This document shows, one piece after another, positions 1 to 8,836 of a DNA stretch of 47,104 nucleotides (position 1 is the first letter of the stretch; each line of letters begins with the position of its first letter). The position numbers were made by a program, and so were the translations under genes. Where the stretch lies: NCBI GenBank assembly GCA_944386455.1, contig CALXBC010000020.1:1-47104 (forward strand), given 5' to 3'. Source of the DNA: an uncultured Clostridia bacterium. GTDB taxonomy: Bacteria > Bacillota > Clostridia > Oscillospirales > Ruminococcaceae. Under the pieces are notes generated by a model that was given only the letters and a program-made list of their open reading frames with translations, did not search any database and was not told the origin of the DNA.

Positions 1-1
1 A

Positions 2-124
2 GATGGATACCTGCCTTTCGGTTTTGTTGGGCAACTCTACCTTAACACAGGTCCTGTCTACTCGCTATCTTTTTTTTACTTTTTGTCTCACATCATTGTA
101 ACACCTACAATTAGGTGTTTGTAG
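2..124 (+). CDS. C-terminal tail of an unknown protein cut by the window edge
   Basis: An open frame runs from the window edge to a TAG at 122-124. The 40 visible residues are rich in Gly, Tyr and Phe (for example GYLPFGFVGQLYLNTG) and end in a hydrophobic stretch, so it could be the end of a membrane protein from a polysaccharide cluster, given the flippase that follows. I do not recognise the family. An 8-bp hairpin (100-119) overlaps its last codons. The frame may be chance. Confidence 0.25.
   Translation, partial: DGYLPFGFVGQLYLNTGPVYSLSFFYFLSHIIVTPTIRCL
100..119 (+). terminator. Short hairpin, possible terminator
   Basis: AACACCTA at 100-107 pairs with TAGGTGTT at 112-119 around a 4-base loop. 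It lies just upstream of the flippase promoter and would suit the end of the preceding unit, but no clear U-tract follows, so this is weak. Confidence 0.3.
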
Positions 125-139
125 GATACCAGGAATCAG

Positions 140-168
140 TTGACATCTTGTTTTTATCATGTTAAAAT
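140..168 (+). promoter_or_regulatory. Sigma-A promoter of the flippase/cwlD/radA unit
   Basis: TTGACA (140-145) and TAAAAT (163-168) are separated by 17 bases, close to the sigma-A consensus. Transcription would start near 175, leaving about 55 bases of AT-rich leader before the ATG at 230, which has GGAAGG at 218-223. Confidence 0.7.
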
Positions 169-229
169 AAAATTTCAATAAACATTTGTTTTCGTTTCGG
201 TTTTTTTGAAAGTTAACGGAAGGTAGTCA

Positions 230-1495
230 ATGAAAGCAAAGAACAGATTATTGTCAAAAAACGGCAGACTGGCCAAAAATACAATTATGCTGTTTGTCTT
301 GACGTTTTCCAATTATTTATTCAATTTCATAACAGTCCCGTATCAGACCCGTGTGCTTGGCCCTGCGGTATATGGAAACCTTGGATTTGCAACTTCCATT
401 ATGTCCTATTTTCAGCTTTTGCTGGACTTTGGTTTTATGCTTTCTGCGACGGAAGATATTTCCAAAAACAGAGAAGACCATTCTTATGTATCCAGAGTGC
501 TGACCTGCGTCACCTGGTGCAAAGCAGGACTGATTGCCTTATCTTTTGCAGTATTGGCAGTTTTATGCCTGACGGTGTCGCGGTTTCAAAGCGATGTTCC
601 TTTGTTTTTCCTTTATCTTGGCGCTTATTCCATTTATGCCTTTCTGCCGGATTTTCTCTATCGCGGCATCGAGGAAATGCAGGTAATCACAGTGCGCAGC
701 GTATTGATCAAATTGTTCTGCACCTGTATGATTTTTGTTTTTCTGCGCAGTCCCTCACAATATTATGTCGTTCCGTTAATGACAGGAATCGGGAACCTGG
801 GTGCGGTGCTTGGTGTCTCGATCCATGTGCATTCACTTGGATACCGTTTCGTCAGAGTATCCCGAAAGGAAGTTTGGGAAACTTTTCGGCGTTCCAGCTT
901 TTTCTTTTACTCCCGCATTGCTTCTGCCGTTTATACAGCAACCAATACGTTTTTGCTGGGAATGATTTATGGTGCGTCATCACCGCTTGTTGGATATTAC
1001 TCCACAGCCGAAAAGGGGGTTGCGGTTGCAAAGCAGGCCATTACTCCGGTGACGGACAGCCTGTATCCTTATATGGTAAAAAACCGCAATTTTAAACTCG
1101 TGAAAAAACTGCTTTTGATCGGGATGCCGTTGCTGTTTGTTGGCTGTGGAGTCGTGATGATTTTTGCAGAGCCGCTGTGCGCTTTTGTGTTTGGGGCCGA
1201 GTATTATGAGGCTGGAACTTATCTGCGGCTGCTGGCACCGGTCGTTTTTTTCAGCTACCCGGGAATGATGTTTGGGTTTCCGCTGCTGACACCGATGGGA
1301 CTCGCAAAATATGCCAATATTTCTACGATTATAGCTGCAGCATTGCAGATCGCCATGTTGCTTGGCTTGTTTTTAACCGTGGGGATTACGCCGGTGAATA
1401 TTTGCATTGCGACCTGTATTACTGAACTGTTCACCTGCGTGTTTCGTGTGGTTGTTGTGTTCCGTAACAGGAGACTTTTAAAAGAACAGGTATAA
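230..1495 (+). CDS. Oligosaccharide flippase family membrane protein (Wzx/MurJ-like superfamily)
   Basis: The 421-residue protein is almost entirely hydrophobic segments separated by short basic loops, the pattern of the polysaccharide-biosynthesis branch of the MOP flippase superfamily. The N-terminal segment contains TVPYQTRVLGPAVYGNLGFA, typical of Wzx-type lipid-linked oligosaccharide exporters, and the length fits the family. It would move undecaprenyl-linked sugar units across the membrane. The start is fixed by GGAAGG six bases upstream and a sigma-A promoter at 140-168. No glycosyltransferases lie downstream in the window; a matching sugar cluster, if present, would be upstream. The substrate cannot be told from sequence. 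Confidence 0.85.
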   Translation: MKAKNRLLSKNGRLAKNTIMLFVLTFSNYLFNFITVPYQTRVLGPAVYGNLGFATSIMSYFQLLLDFGFMLSATEDISKNREDHSYVSRVLTCVTWCKAGLIALSFAVLAVLCLTVSRFQSDVPLFFLYLGAYSIYAFLPDFLYRGIEEMQVITVRSVLIKLFCTCMIFVFLRSPSQYYVVPLMTGIGNLGAVLGVSIHVHSLGYRFVRVSRKEVWETFRRSSFFFYSRIASAVYTATNTFLLGMIYGASSPLVGYYSTAEKGVAVAKQAITPVTDSLYPYMVKNRNFKLVKKLLLIGMPLLFVGCGVVMIFAEPLCAFVFGAEYYEAGTYLRLLAPVVFFSYPGMMFGFPLLTPMGLAKYANISTIIAAALQIAMLLGLFLTVGITPVNICIATCITELFTCVFRVVVVFRNRRLLKEQV

Positions 1496-1571
1496 GGAAT
1501 CGCTTGATTTTTCATAGAAGCTTCGCTTTTTTCATATTCTTATGTTAGAAATGAAAAAGGTGGTAGAGCTT

Positions 1572-2285
1572 ATGCGGTTCAGGGACCGAAGATGGATTCC
1601 AATTGCGGCAGTGTTGACGGCGGCAGCCGTTATCTTGTTTTTAGTAGTCCGTTATATTGACAGAGCAAGCCCTGTATCCATTTCCGGAATACAGATGATT
1701 GATACCATTGTCATTGACCCGGGACACGGCGGTGTGGACGGCGGAGCGACAGGGATCGGCGGAGTTGTGGAAAAGGATATTAATTTGCAGATCGGATTGA
1801 AGCTGCGGGATATCTTTCAAATGAACGGATATCAGGTCGTTATGACGCGGGACACGGACAAATCCATTCATTCCTCCGGCAAGAATCTGTCCCAGCAGAA
1901 AAAGTCAGACATGCAGAACCGCCTGAAGATCATTGAAAATACACCGAATTCGATTACAATCAGTATCCATCAGAATCTTTATGAGGAGAGCAAATACAGC
2001 GGAGCACAAATGTTCTACGGCAGGGTCAACGAGGAGAGCAAGCTGCTTGCAGCTGCAATCCAGAAGCGGTTTGTTGCAAATCTGCAAAAGGATAATAAAA
2101 GAGAAATCAAAGAGGCGCAAAAAAATCTCTATTTGATGTATTATGCTAAAACGCCAATCGTACTGGTGGAATGCGGTTTCCTTTCCAATCCGGTGGAATC
2201 GGCGCTGTTGTCTGACGATACCTATCAGAATAAGGTGGCATTTACGATTTTCTGCGGAATCATGGATTATTTTGGTCAGGTTTAG
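1572..2285 (+). CDS. cwlD: N-acetylmuramoyl-L-alanine amidase, CwlD type
   Basis: A zinc amidase (Amidase_3 fold) that removes peptide stems from muramic acid. In spore formers CwlD acts with PdaA to make the muramic delta-lactam of the cortex. With the start at 1572 the protein has 237 residues: a membrane anchor at about 9-27, then the family motif DPGHGGVDGGATG (His52), a zinc Glu near 67, SIHQN near 130 and a catalytic VECGFLSNP near 205. The 1572 ATG is chosen because AAGGTGG at 1557-1563 lies 8 bases before it; in-frame ATGs at 1542 and 1551 have no good binding site. The size and single anchor without wall-binding repeats fit CwlD better than lytic amidases. Spore role is inferred. Confidence 0.85.
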   Translation: MRFRDRRWIPIAAVLTAAAVILFLVVRYIDRASPVSISGIQMIDTIVIDPGHGGVDGGATGIGGVVEKDINLQIGLKLRDIFQMNGYQVVMTRDTDKSIHSSGKNLSQQKKSDMQNRLKIIENTPNSITISIHQNLYEESKYSGAQMFYGRVNEESKLLAAAIQKRFVANLQKDNKREIKEAQKNLYLMYYAKTPIVLVECGFLSNPVESALLSDDTYQNKVAFTIFCGIMDYFGQV

Positions 2286-2322
2286 TCCGATGGGATTATC
2301 AAGAAAAGGACGGTGTGCCTTG

Positions 2323-3699
2323 ATGGCAAAAACACTGTATGTATGCAGCCAGTGCGGTTATGAGACTTCAAAATGGATGGGAAGATGCCCGGGCTGTAAT
2401 GCTTGGAATACCTTTGAAGAGCAGGAAGTCCTGCCACAGCCAAAATCCCGCAAGGCAGCGCTGGATGGACAGAAAACCATCCGCGACAGCGAAATCTTTC
2501 GGATCGATGAAATTGATACGACTGATGAAATTCGGTATTACACCGGTGTCAGCGAACTCGACCGGGTGCTTGGCGGCGGAATTGTGAAAGGATCGCTGGT
2601 CCTTCTGGGCGGAGACCCCGGGATTGGGAAATCAACGCTTTTGCTGCAGATTTGTGAGTATTTGGGAAAACAGCTGTCTATTTTATATGTATCAGGGGAA
2701 GAATCTGTCCGTCAGCTGAAGCTGCGTGCAGGGCGGCTCGGTGTAAACAGCGGCGGGCTGTTTGTCGTTTCCAACACCGATATTGAGGCAGTTGCCAATA
2801 CGATCGTTGCACAAAAGCCCGATATCGTGATGATCGACTCTATCCAGACGATGTCGCTTTCCGCGCTCAATTCCTCGCCCGGCAGTGTGACTCAGGTCAG
2901 AGAGTGTACCAACTTGCTGCTGCGGGTTGCAAAGGGAGAAAATATCCCGATTTTTATTGTGGGTCATGTGAACAAGGACGGTGCGATTGCAGGCCCGAAA
3001 GTACTGGAGCATATTGTGGACGCGGTGCTTTATTTTGAAGGGGAGCGGAGTCTTTCCTATCGGATTTTACGGGCTGTTAAAAACCGTTACGGTTCTACCA
3101 ATGAAATCGGTGTTTTTGAGATGCGGGATACAGGACTCTGTGAGGTCACGAACCCGTCCATGATGTTGTTATCGGGAAGGCCGGAGGGTGTGAGCGGCAC
3201 CTGCATTGCCTGTGTAATGGAAGGCTCCCGTCCGATTCTGGTGGATATTCAGGCGTTGGCGGCGAAAACGAGCTTTGGCACCCCGCGCCGCACGGCGGCA
3301 GGGTTTGATTATAATCGGATGTCACTGATTTTGGCAGTGCTGGAAAAACGGGCAGGCTATTTTTTCGGAAATCTGGATGCTTATCTCAATGTGGTTGGGG
3401 GCTTGCGTTTGGACGAGCCGGCAGCTGATCTTCCGGCAGCAATTTCATTGGTATCCAGTCTGCGGGACAAAGCGGTGCCGGACGGTCTGGTCGCATTTGG
3501 AGAAATCGGGCTGGCAGGGGAAATCCGCTCTGTATCTCATACAGCTGCACGAATCAAAGAGGCGGATCGGCTCGGCTTTACAAAGTGCATCGTCCCGGCG
3601 CAGTCGTTAAAGCAGATATCGGGGCTGGACAAGCTGGGTATTGAAATTATTGGCGTTTCCAATTTAAAGCAGGCCTTTGCTGCATGGGAGCGGCAATAA
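2323..3699 (+). CDS. radA: DNA repair protein RadA (Sms)
   Basis: RecA-like ATPase that promotes branch migration and recombination intermediate processing. The 458-residue product has a C4 zinc finger (Cys8, Cys11, Cys22, Cys25), a Walker A motif GGDPGIGKST near 96-105, the RadA-specific KNRxG motif as KNRYG at 253-257 (Phe to Tyr relative to the common form), and a C-terminal Lon-like domain. Start: ATG 2323 or the TTG immediately before it, both after AAAAGGA at 2304-2310; the longer open frame from 2143 overlaps cwlD in another frame and is not supported. It begins 37 bases after cwlD, so the two are probably co-transcribed, and ends at a strong terminator. Confidence 0.95.
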   Translation: MAKTLYVCSQCGYETSKWMGRCPGCNAWNTFEEQEVLPQPKSRKAALDGQKTIRDSEIFRIDEIDTTDEIRYYTGVSELDRVLGGGIVKGSLVLLGGDPGIGKSTLLLQICEYLGKQLSILYVSGEESVRQLKLRAGRLGVNSGGLFVVSNTDIEAVANTIVAQKPDIVMIDSIQTMSLSALNSSPGSVTQVRECTNLLLRVAKGENIPIFIVGHVNKDGAIAGPKVLEHIVDAVLYFEGERSLSYRILRAVKNRYGSTNEIGVFEMRDTGLCEVTNPSMMLLSGRPEGVSGTCIACVMEGSRPILVDIQALAAKTSFGTPRRTAAGFDYNRMSLILAVLEKRAGYFFGNLDAYLNVVGGLRLDEPAADLPAAISLVSSLRDKAVPDGLVAFGEIGLAGEIRSVSHTAARIKEADRLGFTKCIVPAQSLKQISGLDKLGIEIIGVSNLKQAFAAWERQ

Positions 3700-3702
3700 T
3701 CA

Positions 3703-3736
3703 GAAAAGGAGTACGTTAATTAACGTACTCCTTTTC
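3703..3736 (+). terminator. Perfect 34-bp palindromic terminator after radA
   Basis: The 17 bases at 3703-3719 are exactly inverted at 3720-3736, centred on TTAATTAA and flanked by A-rich and T-rich ends. It begins 3 bases after the radA stop. The symmetry would let it act in both directions and it separates radA from the pst promoter. Confidence 0.85.
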
Positions 3737-3758
3737 TTTGTTAATTGCTGTCTATCAT

Positions 3759-3813
3759 TTTACTTAGATTTAACATAACGTGGATTTTACATTTTACATT
3801 GCTCCCTTATACT
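3759..3813 (+). promoter_or_regulatory. pstS promoter with PhoP-box-like repeats
   Basis: TTTACA (3786-3791) and TATACT (3808-3813) are 16 bases apart, a plausible sigma-A promoter. TTTACT (3759-3764) and TTAACA (3770-3775) are 11 bp apart, and TTTACA recurs at 3786 and 3793, resembling the TT-A-ACA direct repeats bound by Bacillus-type PhoP. Repeat spacing is imperfect, so the operator is inferred; its position before pstS and the PhoP/PhoR pair downstream support phosphate control. Confidence 0.6.
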
Positions 3814-3845
3814 GAACTTGTACAAAAGAAAAGGAGAAATGTAAA

Positions 3846-4712
3846 ATGAAACGTATTTTAGCAGTTTTATTAGCCGGTATTATGGCGATGAGCATGGCTG
3901 CCTGCACAGACGGCGGAACCTCCAGCGGAGCGGGTACTGAAGACGAGAGCCAGACAACCGGTACCACGCTGAACGGCACGGTGAAAACAGGCGGATCAAC
4001 TTCAGTCGAAAAGGTCATGACTGCATTGATCTACAAATTTCAGGAAAACAATCCCGATGCAGTCATCAATTATGAAATGAACGGTTCCGGCGATGGTATC
4101 GAAGGTGTCTCTTCCGGAAAATATGAGATTGGACATTCCAGCCGTGATCTTAAGGATGAGGAAAAGGCTGAAGGACTTACGGGAACCGCTTATGCCATCG
4201 ATGGTATCGCGTTGGTTGTTAACAAAGAGAACGCAGTGAAAAATCTGACACAGCAGCAGGTCAAAGATATTTACACAGGTAAGATCACAAACTGGAAAGA
4301 TGTCGGCGGCGCAGATGCTCCGATCACGGTCGTTGTTCGGGAATCCGGCTCCGGTACCCGCAGCGCGTTTGGCGAAATCGTTGGAATTGAAGACAGTGAA
4401 CTGGTTTCCGGTGCAACTGAATGCAAAGATACCGGTGCAGTTCAGACTACGGTTTCCGGCAATGCCAATGCAATCGGATACATGTCCTTCTCTGATATGG
4501 ATACAAGCAAAGTAAATCCGCTTCAGTATGAAGGCGTAGACATCAGCACCGAGACGCTGAAGGACAGCAGCTACAAGCTGCAGCGTTCTTTCCTCCTGGT
4601 GACCAAAGAAGGAGCAGAACTTTCCGCAACAGCACAGGCCTTTATAGACTTTATCATGAGCAGCGAAGGACAGCAGCTGGTTACAGACAACAACCTGATT
4701 CCTGTCGCATAA
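3846..4712 (+). CDS. pstS: Phosphate-binding lipoprotein PstS
   Basis: Extracytoplasmic binding protein of the high-affinity phosphate ABC importer. The 288-residue product has a lipoprotein signal peptide ending in MAAC (Cys20), a Ser/Thr/Gly-rich linker to about residue 45, then the PBP-like fold with GSTSVEKVM near the N-terminus and the phosphate-binding ESGSGTRSAF loop. AAGGAG at 3831-3836 sits 9 bases before the ATG. It is first in pstSCAB-phoU, the usual order. A stem-loop after the gene (4734-4764) may give a higher pstS transcript level than for the membrane components. Confidence 0.95.
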   Translation: MKRILAVLLAGIMAMSMAACTDGGTSSGAGTEDESQTTGTTLNGTVKTGGSTSVEKVMTALIYKFQENNPDAVINYEMNGSGDGIEGVSSGKYEIGHSSRDLKDEEKAEGLTGTAYAIDGIALVVNKENAVKNLTQQQVKDIYTGKITNWKDVGGADAPITVVVRESGSGTRSAFGEIVGIEDSELVSGATECKDTGAVQTTVSGNANAIGYMSFSDMDTSKVNPLQYEGVDISTETLKDSSYKLQRSFLLVTKEGAELSATAQAFIDFIMSSEGQQLVTDNNLIPVA

Positions 4713-4733
4713 AGTAAAAAAATAGTGAAGTGG

Positions 4734-4764
4734 GACTCGGAGAGGCGGAAAACCTGTCCGGGTC
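4734..4764 (+). terminator. Intergenic stem-loop between pstS and pstC, probable attenuating read-through structure
   Basis: GACTCGG (4734-4740) pairs with CCGGGTC (4758-4764, one G-U) and an inner AGG/CCT continues the stem. There is no strong U-tract, so it looks like a partial terminator or mRNA-stabilising hairpin that would favour pstS over the downstream genes. Confidence 0.45.
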
Positions 4765-4806
4765 TTGCGTCCTGTATATCGAAGATAGTCGAAAGGTGGA
4801 TACGTG

Positions 4807-5733
4807 ATGAAAGAAAAACGTAGTCCCGGGAACGTTTCTTATAGTTCGATCAGCGGCAGAGGAAACAACAAAGCAATCATCGAAGTAGTTATGAATATCA
4901 TCTTTTTTATCTGTGGTATTCTGGCGGTCGTCAGCGTTGCTGTGATTTCCCTGTATATGATATTTTCAGGCGGTCCCGCTATATTTAAAATTGGAATTAC
5001 TGACTTCCTTTTTGGAAGTGTCTGGAATCCGGATGACAGCCAGTTTGGAATTTTACCGATGATTCTTGCTTCTATTATTGCAACGGTGATTGCAGTTCTG
5101 ATTGCGCTTCCGATTGGCGTTCTGGTAGCGGTTTTCCTTTCCCATATCGCGCCTAAAAAGCTCGCCAGTATTGTACGGCCAATGGTCGATCTTCTTGCTG
5201 GTATTCCGTCAGTTGTATATGGTCTGCTGGGCGCTATTTTGATCGTGCCGATGATTTTTAAAATTCAGGAAGCGCTTTCGATGCCGACCAGCGGTTGTCT
5301 GCTTTCTGCAATTATTGTTTTGGTGATTATGATACTGCCCACGATCATTAATGTGAGCGAAACAGCACTGCGTGCTGTCCCAAAATCTTATTATGAAGCT
5401 TCGACGGGCTTGGGCGGCTCCCAGATCCAGGGGATTTTCAAGGTTGTGGTTCCGGCTGCCAAAAGCGGTATCGTTGCAGGAATGGTGCTTGGCACCGGCC
5501 GGGCTATTGGCGAAACAATGGCTGTCATGATGGTGGCGGGCAATGCCGTTATTTTCCCTGAGCTGTTAAAACCCGTTCGTCTGTTGACTGTCAGTATTCC
5601 GTTTGAGTGGGCTTATTCCAGCGGATTACATAGAGAAGCACTGTTTGGGATCGGGCTGGTTCTGTTTGTGTTTATCATGATCATTAACTTTGCGATCAAC
5701 AGAATCTTAAAAGGGGGAAAAGAAAAATCATGA
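4807..5733 (+). CDS. pstC: Phosphate ABC transporter permease PstC
   Basis: One of two membrane subunits of the phosphate importer. The 308-residue protein has six hydrophobic segments and the permease EAA-type loop near ALRAVPKSYYEASTGLGGSQ, which docks to PstB; GIGRAIGETMAV-like sequence (GTGRAIGETMAVMMVAGNA) marks the PstC/PstA family. The ATG at 4807 is preferred over the GTG at 4804 because AGGTGG at 4794-4799 is then 7 bases upstream. Its stop overlaps the pstA start by four bases, indicating translational coupling. Confidence 0.95.
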   Translation: MKEKRSPGNVSYSSISGRGNNKAIIEVVMNIIFFICGILAVVSVAVISLYMIFSGGPAIFKIGITDFLFGSVWNPDDSQFGILPMILASIIATVIAVLIALPIGVLVAVFLSHIAPKKLASIVRPMVDLLAGIPSVVYGLLGAILIVPMIFKIQEALSMPTSGCLLSAIIVLVIMILPTIINVSETALRAVPKSYYEASTGLGGSQIQGIFKVVVPAAKSGIVAGMVLGTGRAIGETMAVMMVAGNAVIFPELLKPVRLLTVSIPFEWAYSSGLHREALFGIGLVLFVFIMIINFAINRILKGGKEKS

Positions 5734-6608
5734 AGCCTGTTACTTCAATTCAGGTGAAACGCCGCCGGCCATTGGAAAAGCTGATGTATGCGCTGATTTA
5801 TTTCTTTTCCATTGCGATTCTGGCGATGGTCGTTTATTTCATTGTTTATATTCTATGGAACGGACTGCCCATGCTGACATGGAGCTTTTTATCCACAGCT
5901 CCAAACCCGCTTGAGGATACCATAGGCATTCTGCCGGCGATCATCAACACCCTTTATATTATTGCTCTTTCCATTTTGATTTCTGTTCCTTTGGGCGTCG
6001 GCGGTGCAATCTACCTGAACGAATATGCAAAAAACAAAAGAGTGATCCGTGTGATTGAATATACCACGGAGACGCTGGCAGGAATCCCTTCTATTATTTT
6101 TGGCGTTTTTGGCTATATTTTCTTCTGCACATTTCTCAATCTAAAGGTTTCTCTCCTCTCCGGAGCTTTGACGCTGACTTTAATGGTGCTTCCCACCATT
6201 ATCCGCACGATGCAGGAAGCATTAAAGTCCGTTCCGAAAAGCTATCGTGAGGGTGCGGCAGGACTTGGCACAACCAAATGGCATACGATTCGTACGATTT
6301 TGCTGCCTTCCGCCATGCCGGGACTGATTACTTCTATTATTCTGGCGGTTGGCCGCATTGTGGGAGAGTCTGCGGCATTGATTTTGGTATCCGGGGGAAG
6401 CGCGATTTATATGCCGCGCGGGAATCTGGGGCAGCAGCTGATGGGCTCCGGAGCGACACTTTCCGTAGAGCTTTACCGTTATGCTTATTCCCGCGGATTG
6501 AATGACGTCGGCTTTGGTATTGCGGCAGTGCTGCTGATCATTGTTCTGATACTGAATATGATTACCCGTTTTATCAGTTACAGATTGGCAAAAAAGAATG
6601 AAAGATAG
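5730..6608 (+). CDS. pstA: Phosphate ABC transporter permease PstA
   Basis: Second membrane subunit, paired with PstC. The 292-residue product has about six membrane segments and the conserved loop EALKSVPKSYREGAAGLGTT followed by a VGRIVGESAALI motif. It starts inside the last codons of pstC (ATGA overlap) and ends 9 bases before pstB, so the three are one translational unit. Length and motifs are normal for PstA. Confidence 0.95.
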   Translation: MKPVTSIQVKRRRPLEKLMYALIYFFSIAILAMVVYFIVYILWNGLPMLTWSFLSTAPNPLEDTIGILPAIINTLYIIALSILISVPLGVGGAIYLNEYAKNKRVIRVIEYTTETLAGIPSIIFGVFGYIFFCTFLNLKVSLLSGALTLTLMVLPTIIRTMQEALKSVPKSYREGAAGLGTTKWHTIRTILLPSAMPGLITSIILAVGRIVGESAALILVSGGSAIYMPRGNLGQQLMGSGATLSVELYRYAYSRGLNDVGFGIAAVLLIIVLILNMITRFISYRLAKKNER

Positions 6609-6617
6609 GGGAGCGCC

Positions 6618-7397
6618 ATGGAATTAAACAATACACAGGATAATAAAATGAAACTGTATGCGCGGGATTTGGATTTGTTTTATGGAGAAAACCACGCTTT
6701 GAAAAAGGTCAGCATGGATATCAACGAACGGGAAATCACTGCGTTGATCGGACCGAGTGGCTGTGGAAAATCCACCTTTTTGAAAACGCTCAACCGGATG
6801 AATGATTTGGTACCCAATGTCAAAATAACGGGTAAAGTCGTTCTGGACGGTGAGGACATTTATGACAAAAGGGTTGATGTGACTCTCTTACGGAAAAAGG
6901 TTGGAATGGTATTTCAAAGTCCTAACCCGTTTCCGATGAGTATATATGATAACATTGCCTATGGACCGCGGCTGCATGGAATACGCCGCCGTGTCCAGCT
7001 GGATGAGATCGTAGAGAAGAGTCTGCGCGGCGCCGCAATCTGGGATGAGGTGAAGGACCGGCTCAAAAAGAGTGCGCTTGGGCTTTCCGGCGGTCAGCAG
7101 CAGCGGCTCTGTATTGCCCGCGCTTTGGCGGTAGAGCCCGAAGTGCTGCTGATGGATGAGCCGACCAGCGCCCTTGACCCGATTTCGACCTCTAAAATCG
7201 AGGAGCTTTGTTCAGAACTCAAAAAAGAGTATACGATTGTGATTGTGACCCATAATATGCAGCAGGCGGCCAGAATCTCAGACAAGACGGCGTTTTTCCT
7301 GTTAGGGGAGTTGATCGAAACCGGCGCCACAGAGCAGATGTTTTCGATGCCGCGCGATAAGCGGACGGAAGATTATATCACAGGAAGGTTTGGATAA
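6618..7397 (+). CDS. pstB: Phosphate ABC transporter ATP-binding protein PstB
   Basis: Cytoplasmic ATPase of the Pst importer. The 259 residues show Walker [10 protein letters not shown] (45-53), Q-loop in [11 protein letters not shown], the signature LSGGQQQR, Walker [13 protein letters not shown] and the H-loop [12 protein letters not shown]. The NRMNDL segment after Walker A and the [11 protein letters not shown] motif are characteristic of PstB rather than other importers. phoU begins one base after the stop. Confidence 0.97.
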   Translation: MELNNTQDNKMKLYARDLDLFYGENHALKKVSMDINEREITALIGPSGCGKSTFLKTLNRMNDLVPNVKITGKVVLDGEDIYDKRVDVTLLRKKVGMVFQSPNPFPMSIYDNIAYGPRLHGIRRRVQLDEIVEKSLRGAAIWDEVKDRLKKSALGLSGGQQQRLCIARALAVEPEVLLMDEPTSALDPISTSKIEELCSELKKEYTIVIVTHNMQQAARISDKTAFFLLGELIETGATEQMFSMPRDKRTEDYITGRFG

Positions 7398-7398
7398 A

Positions 7399-8061
7399 AT
7401 GAGAACAAAATTTGATGAGCAATTAGAACAGCTCCATGTTGAACTGATTAAAATGGGAAGTCTTTGTGAAGAAGCCATTTCTCTTTCTGCTGAGATATTG
7501 GATGGTCTGTCCAAAAGGGAAATAGAAAAGGTGGGCTCACTGGAGCATGAGATCGATCAGATGGAGCGTGATATTGAAACACGCTGCATCCGCTTGCTGC
7601 TCCAGCAGCAGCCTGTCGCCAAAGATCTTCGTGCAATTTCAGCGGCACTTAAAATGATTTCTGACTTAGAGCGGATTGGAGACCAGGCTGCCGATATCGC
7701 AGAATTGTCTCCTTATGTCACAGATATTGCTTCCCAGAGCAAAACACAGATCAAGGAAATGGCGAAAGCAGCAGTCTCAATGGTTACTGAAAGCGTAGAG
7801 GCTTTTGTGAAAAGCGATCTGAAACTGGCGGAACAGGTGATGCAGAAGGACGATGAGGTGGACCAGTACTTTATTCAGATCAAAGAAGAATTGCTGGAGC
7901 TGATTTATCAGAAAGAGGTGGACGCCAAAGCGATTCTGGACCTGTTGATGGTTGCAAAATATTTTGAGAGGATCGGCGATCATGCGGTCAATGTGGCCGA
8001 ATGGGTCGAGTATTCCATCACCGGGACACACAGGAGCGACGAACATCATGCGCAAGCCTGA
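7399..8061 (+). CDS. phoU: Phosphate signalling protein PhoU
   Basis: PhoU links the Pst transporter to the phosphate sensor kinase and restrains phosphate uptake. The 220-residue protein is two tandem three-helix PhoU domains, each with a metal-binding E/DxxxD-type motif: RIGDQAADIAE in the first half and RIGDHAVNVAEW in the second. The ATG at 7399 follows GGAAGG in the end of pstB (7383-7388); a TTG at 7390 is in frame but too close to that site. It is the last gene of the pst unit before the phoP promoter. Confidence 0.93.
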   Translation: MRTKFDEQLEQLHVELIKMGSLCEEAISLSAEILDGLSKREIEKVGSLEHEIDQMERDIETRCIRLLLQQQPVAKDLRAISAALKMISDLERIGDQAADIAELSPYVTDIASQSKTQIKEMAKAAVSMVTESVEAFVKSDLKLAEQVMQKDDEVDQYFIQIKEELLELIYQKEVDAKAILDLLMVAKYFERIGDHAVNVAEWVEYSITGTHRSDEHHAQA

Positions 8062-8076
8062 CAATGGGAATTCCCT

Positions 8077-8105
8077 TTGCCTGACGGCAGAAAATATGCT
8101 ATAAT
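8077..8105 (+). promoter_or_regulatory. Sigma-A promoter with extended -10 for phoP-phoR
   Basis: TTGCCT (8077-8082), 17 bases, then TGC-TATAAT (TATAAT at 8100-8105). This gives the regulator pair its own transcript in addition to read-through from phoU, ensuring basal regulator when pst is off. Confidence 0.7.
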
Positions 8106-8134
8106 ATATTGCAGGGGGAAAGGAGCGGTAGAGC

Positions 8135-8812
8135 TTGATTTATTTGCTGGAAGATGACGACAGCATTCGGGAACTCGTAACATATACATTAAACAGCCAG
8201 GGATTGGAAGCAGAGGGGTTTTCTGCGCCAAACCGCTTCTGGGCGGCAATGCGTCTAAGGACGCCTTCTCTTGTGATGCTTGATATCATGCTGCCTGAGG
8301 AAGATGGTATTTCAATTTTAAAGAAGCTGCGTGCTTCTGCTGCAACAAAGGATCTGCCGATCATTATGCTGACTGCCAAAGGCAGCGAGTATGATACGGT
8401 ACGCGGGCTTGACAGCGGTGCAGACGACTATATCCCGAAGCCTTTTCGGATGATGGAACTTTTGTCTCGCGTCCGCGCACTGCTGCGGCGCAGTGCCGGT
8501 AACGAACAGCCGGAAGAGTATCATGTCGGCAAGCTTTATGTCTGTCCGTCTCGTCATATTGTAACTGTTGGGGATAAAGAGATCACGTTGACACTCAAAG
8601 AATATGAGTTGTTGTGTACCCTGTTGTCGGAACGCGGAACAGTTTTGACGCGAACCCAGCTTTTGGACCGCATTTGGGGCTATGATTTTGGCGGTGAAAG
8701 CCGCACGCTGGACGTTCATATTCGCACTTTGCGGCAAAAGCTAGGAGAAGCAGGTGAATGTATCGAGACGGTTCGGGGGATTGGATATAAAATCAGCGGC
8801 GGCCACAGTTAA
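8135..8812 (+). CDS. phoP: OmpR/PhoB-family response regulator, PhoP-like
   Basis: DNA-binding regulator of the phosphate response by context. The receiver domain (1-115) has acidic residues Asp7-Asp8, phosphoacceptor Asp50 in VMLDIMLP, Thr80 and Lys102 (YIPKPF); residues 130-225 are the winged-helix domain with TRTQLLDRIWGYDF and the TLDVHIRTLRQKL recognition region. It starts with TTG, chosen because AAAGGAG at 8119-8125 lies 9 bases upstream and MIYLLEDDDSI matches family N-termini. Located between phoU and its kinase. The assignment to phosphate control is from neighbours; the domain type is certain. Confidence 0.88.
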   Translation: MIYLLEDDDSIRELVTYTLNSQGLEAEGFSAPNRFWAAMRLRTPSLVMLDIMLPEEDGISILKKLRASAATKDLPIIMLTAKGSEYDTVRGLDSGADDYIPKPFRMMELLSRVRALLRRSAGNEQPEEYHVGKLYVCPSRHIVTVGDKEITLTLKEYELLCTLLSERGTVLTRTQLLDRIWGYDFGGESRTLDVHIRTLRQKLGEAGECIETVRGIGYKISGGHS

Positions 8813-8836
8813 GTACAGGGAGAGGATGAACGCAGT

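Noticed and set aside
2143-2322. Upstream extension of radA by 60 codons
   Set aside because: It overlaps cwlD in another frame and does not resemble RadA; the zinc finger begins right after ATG 2323.
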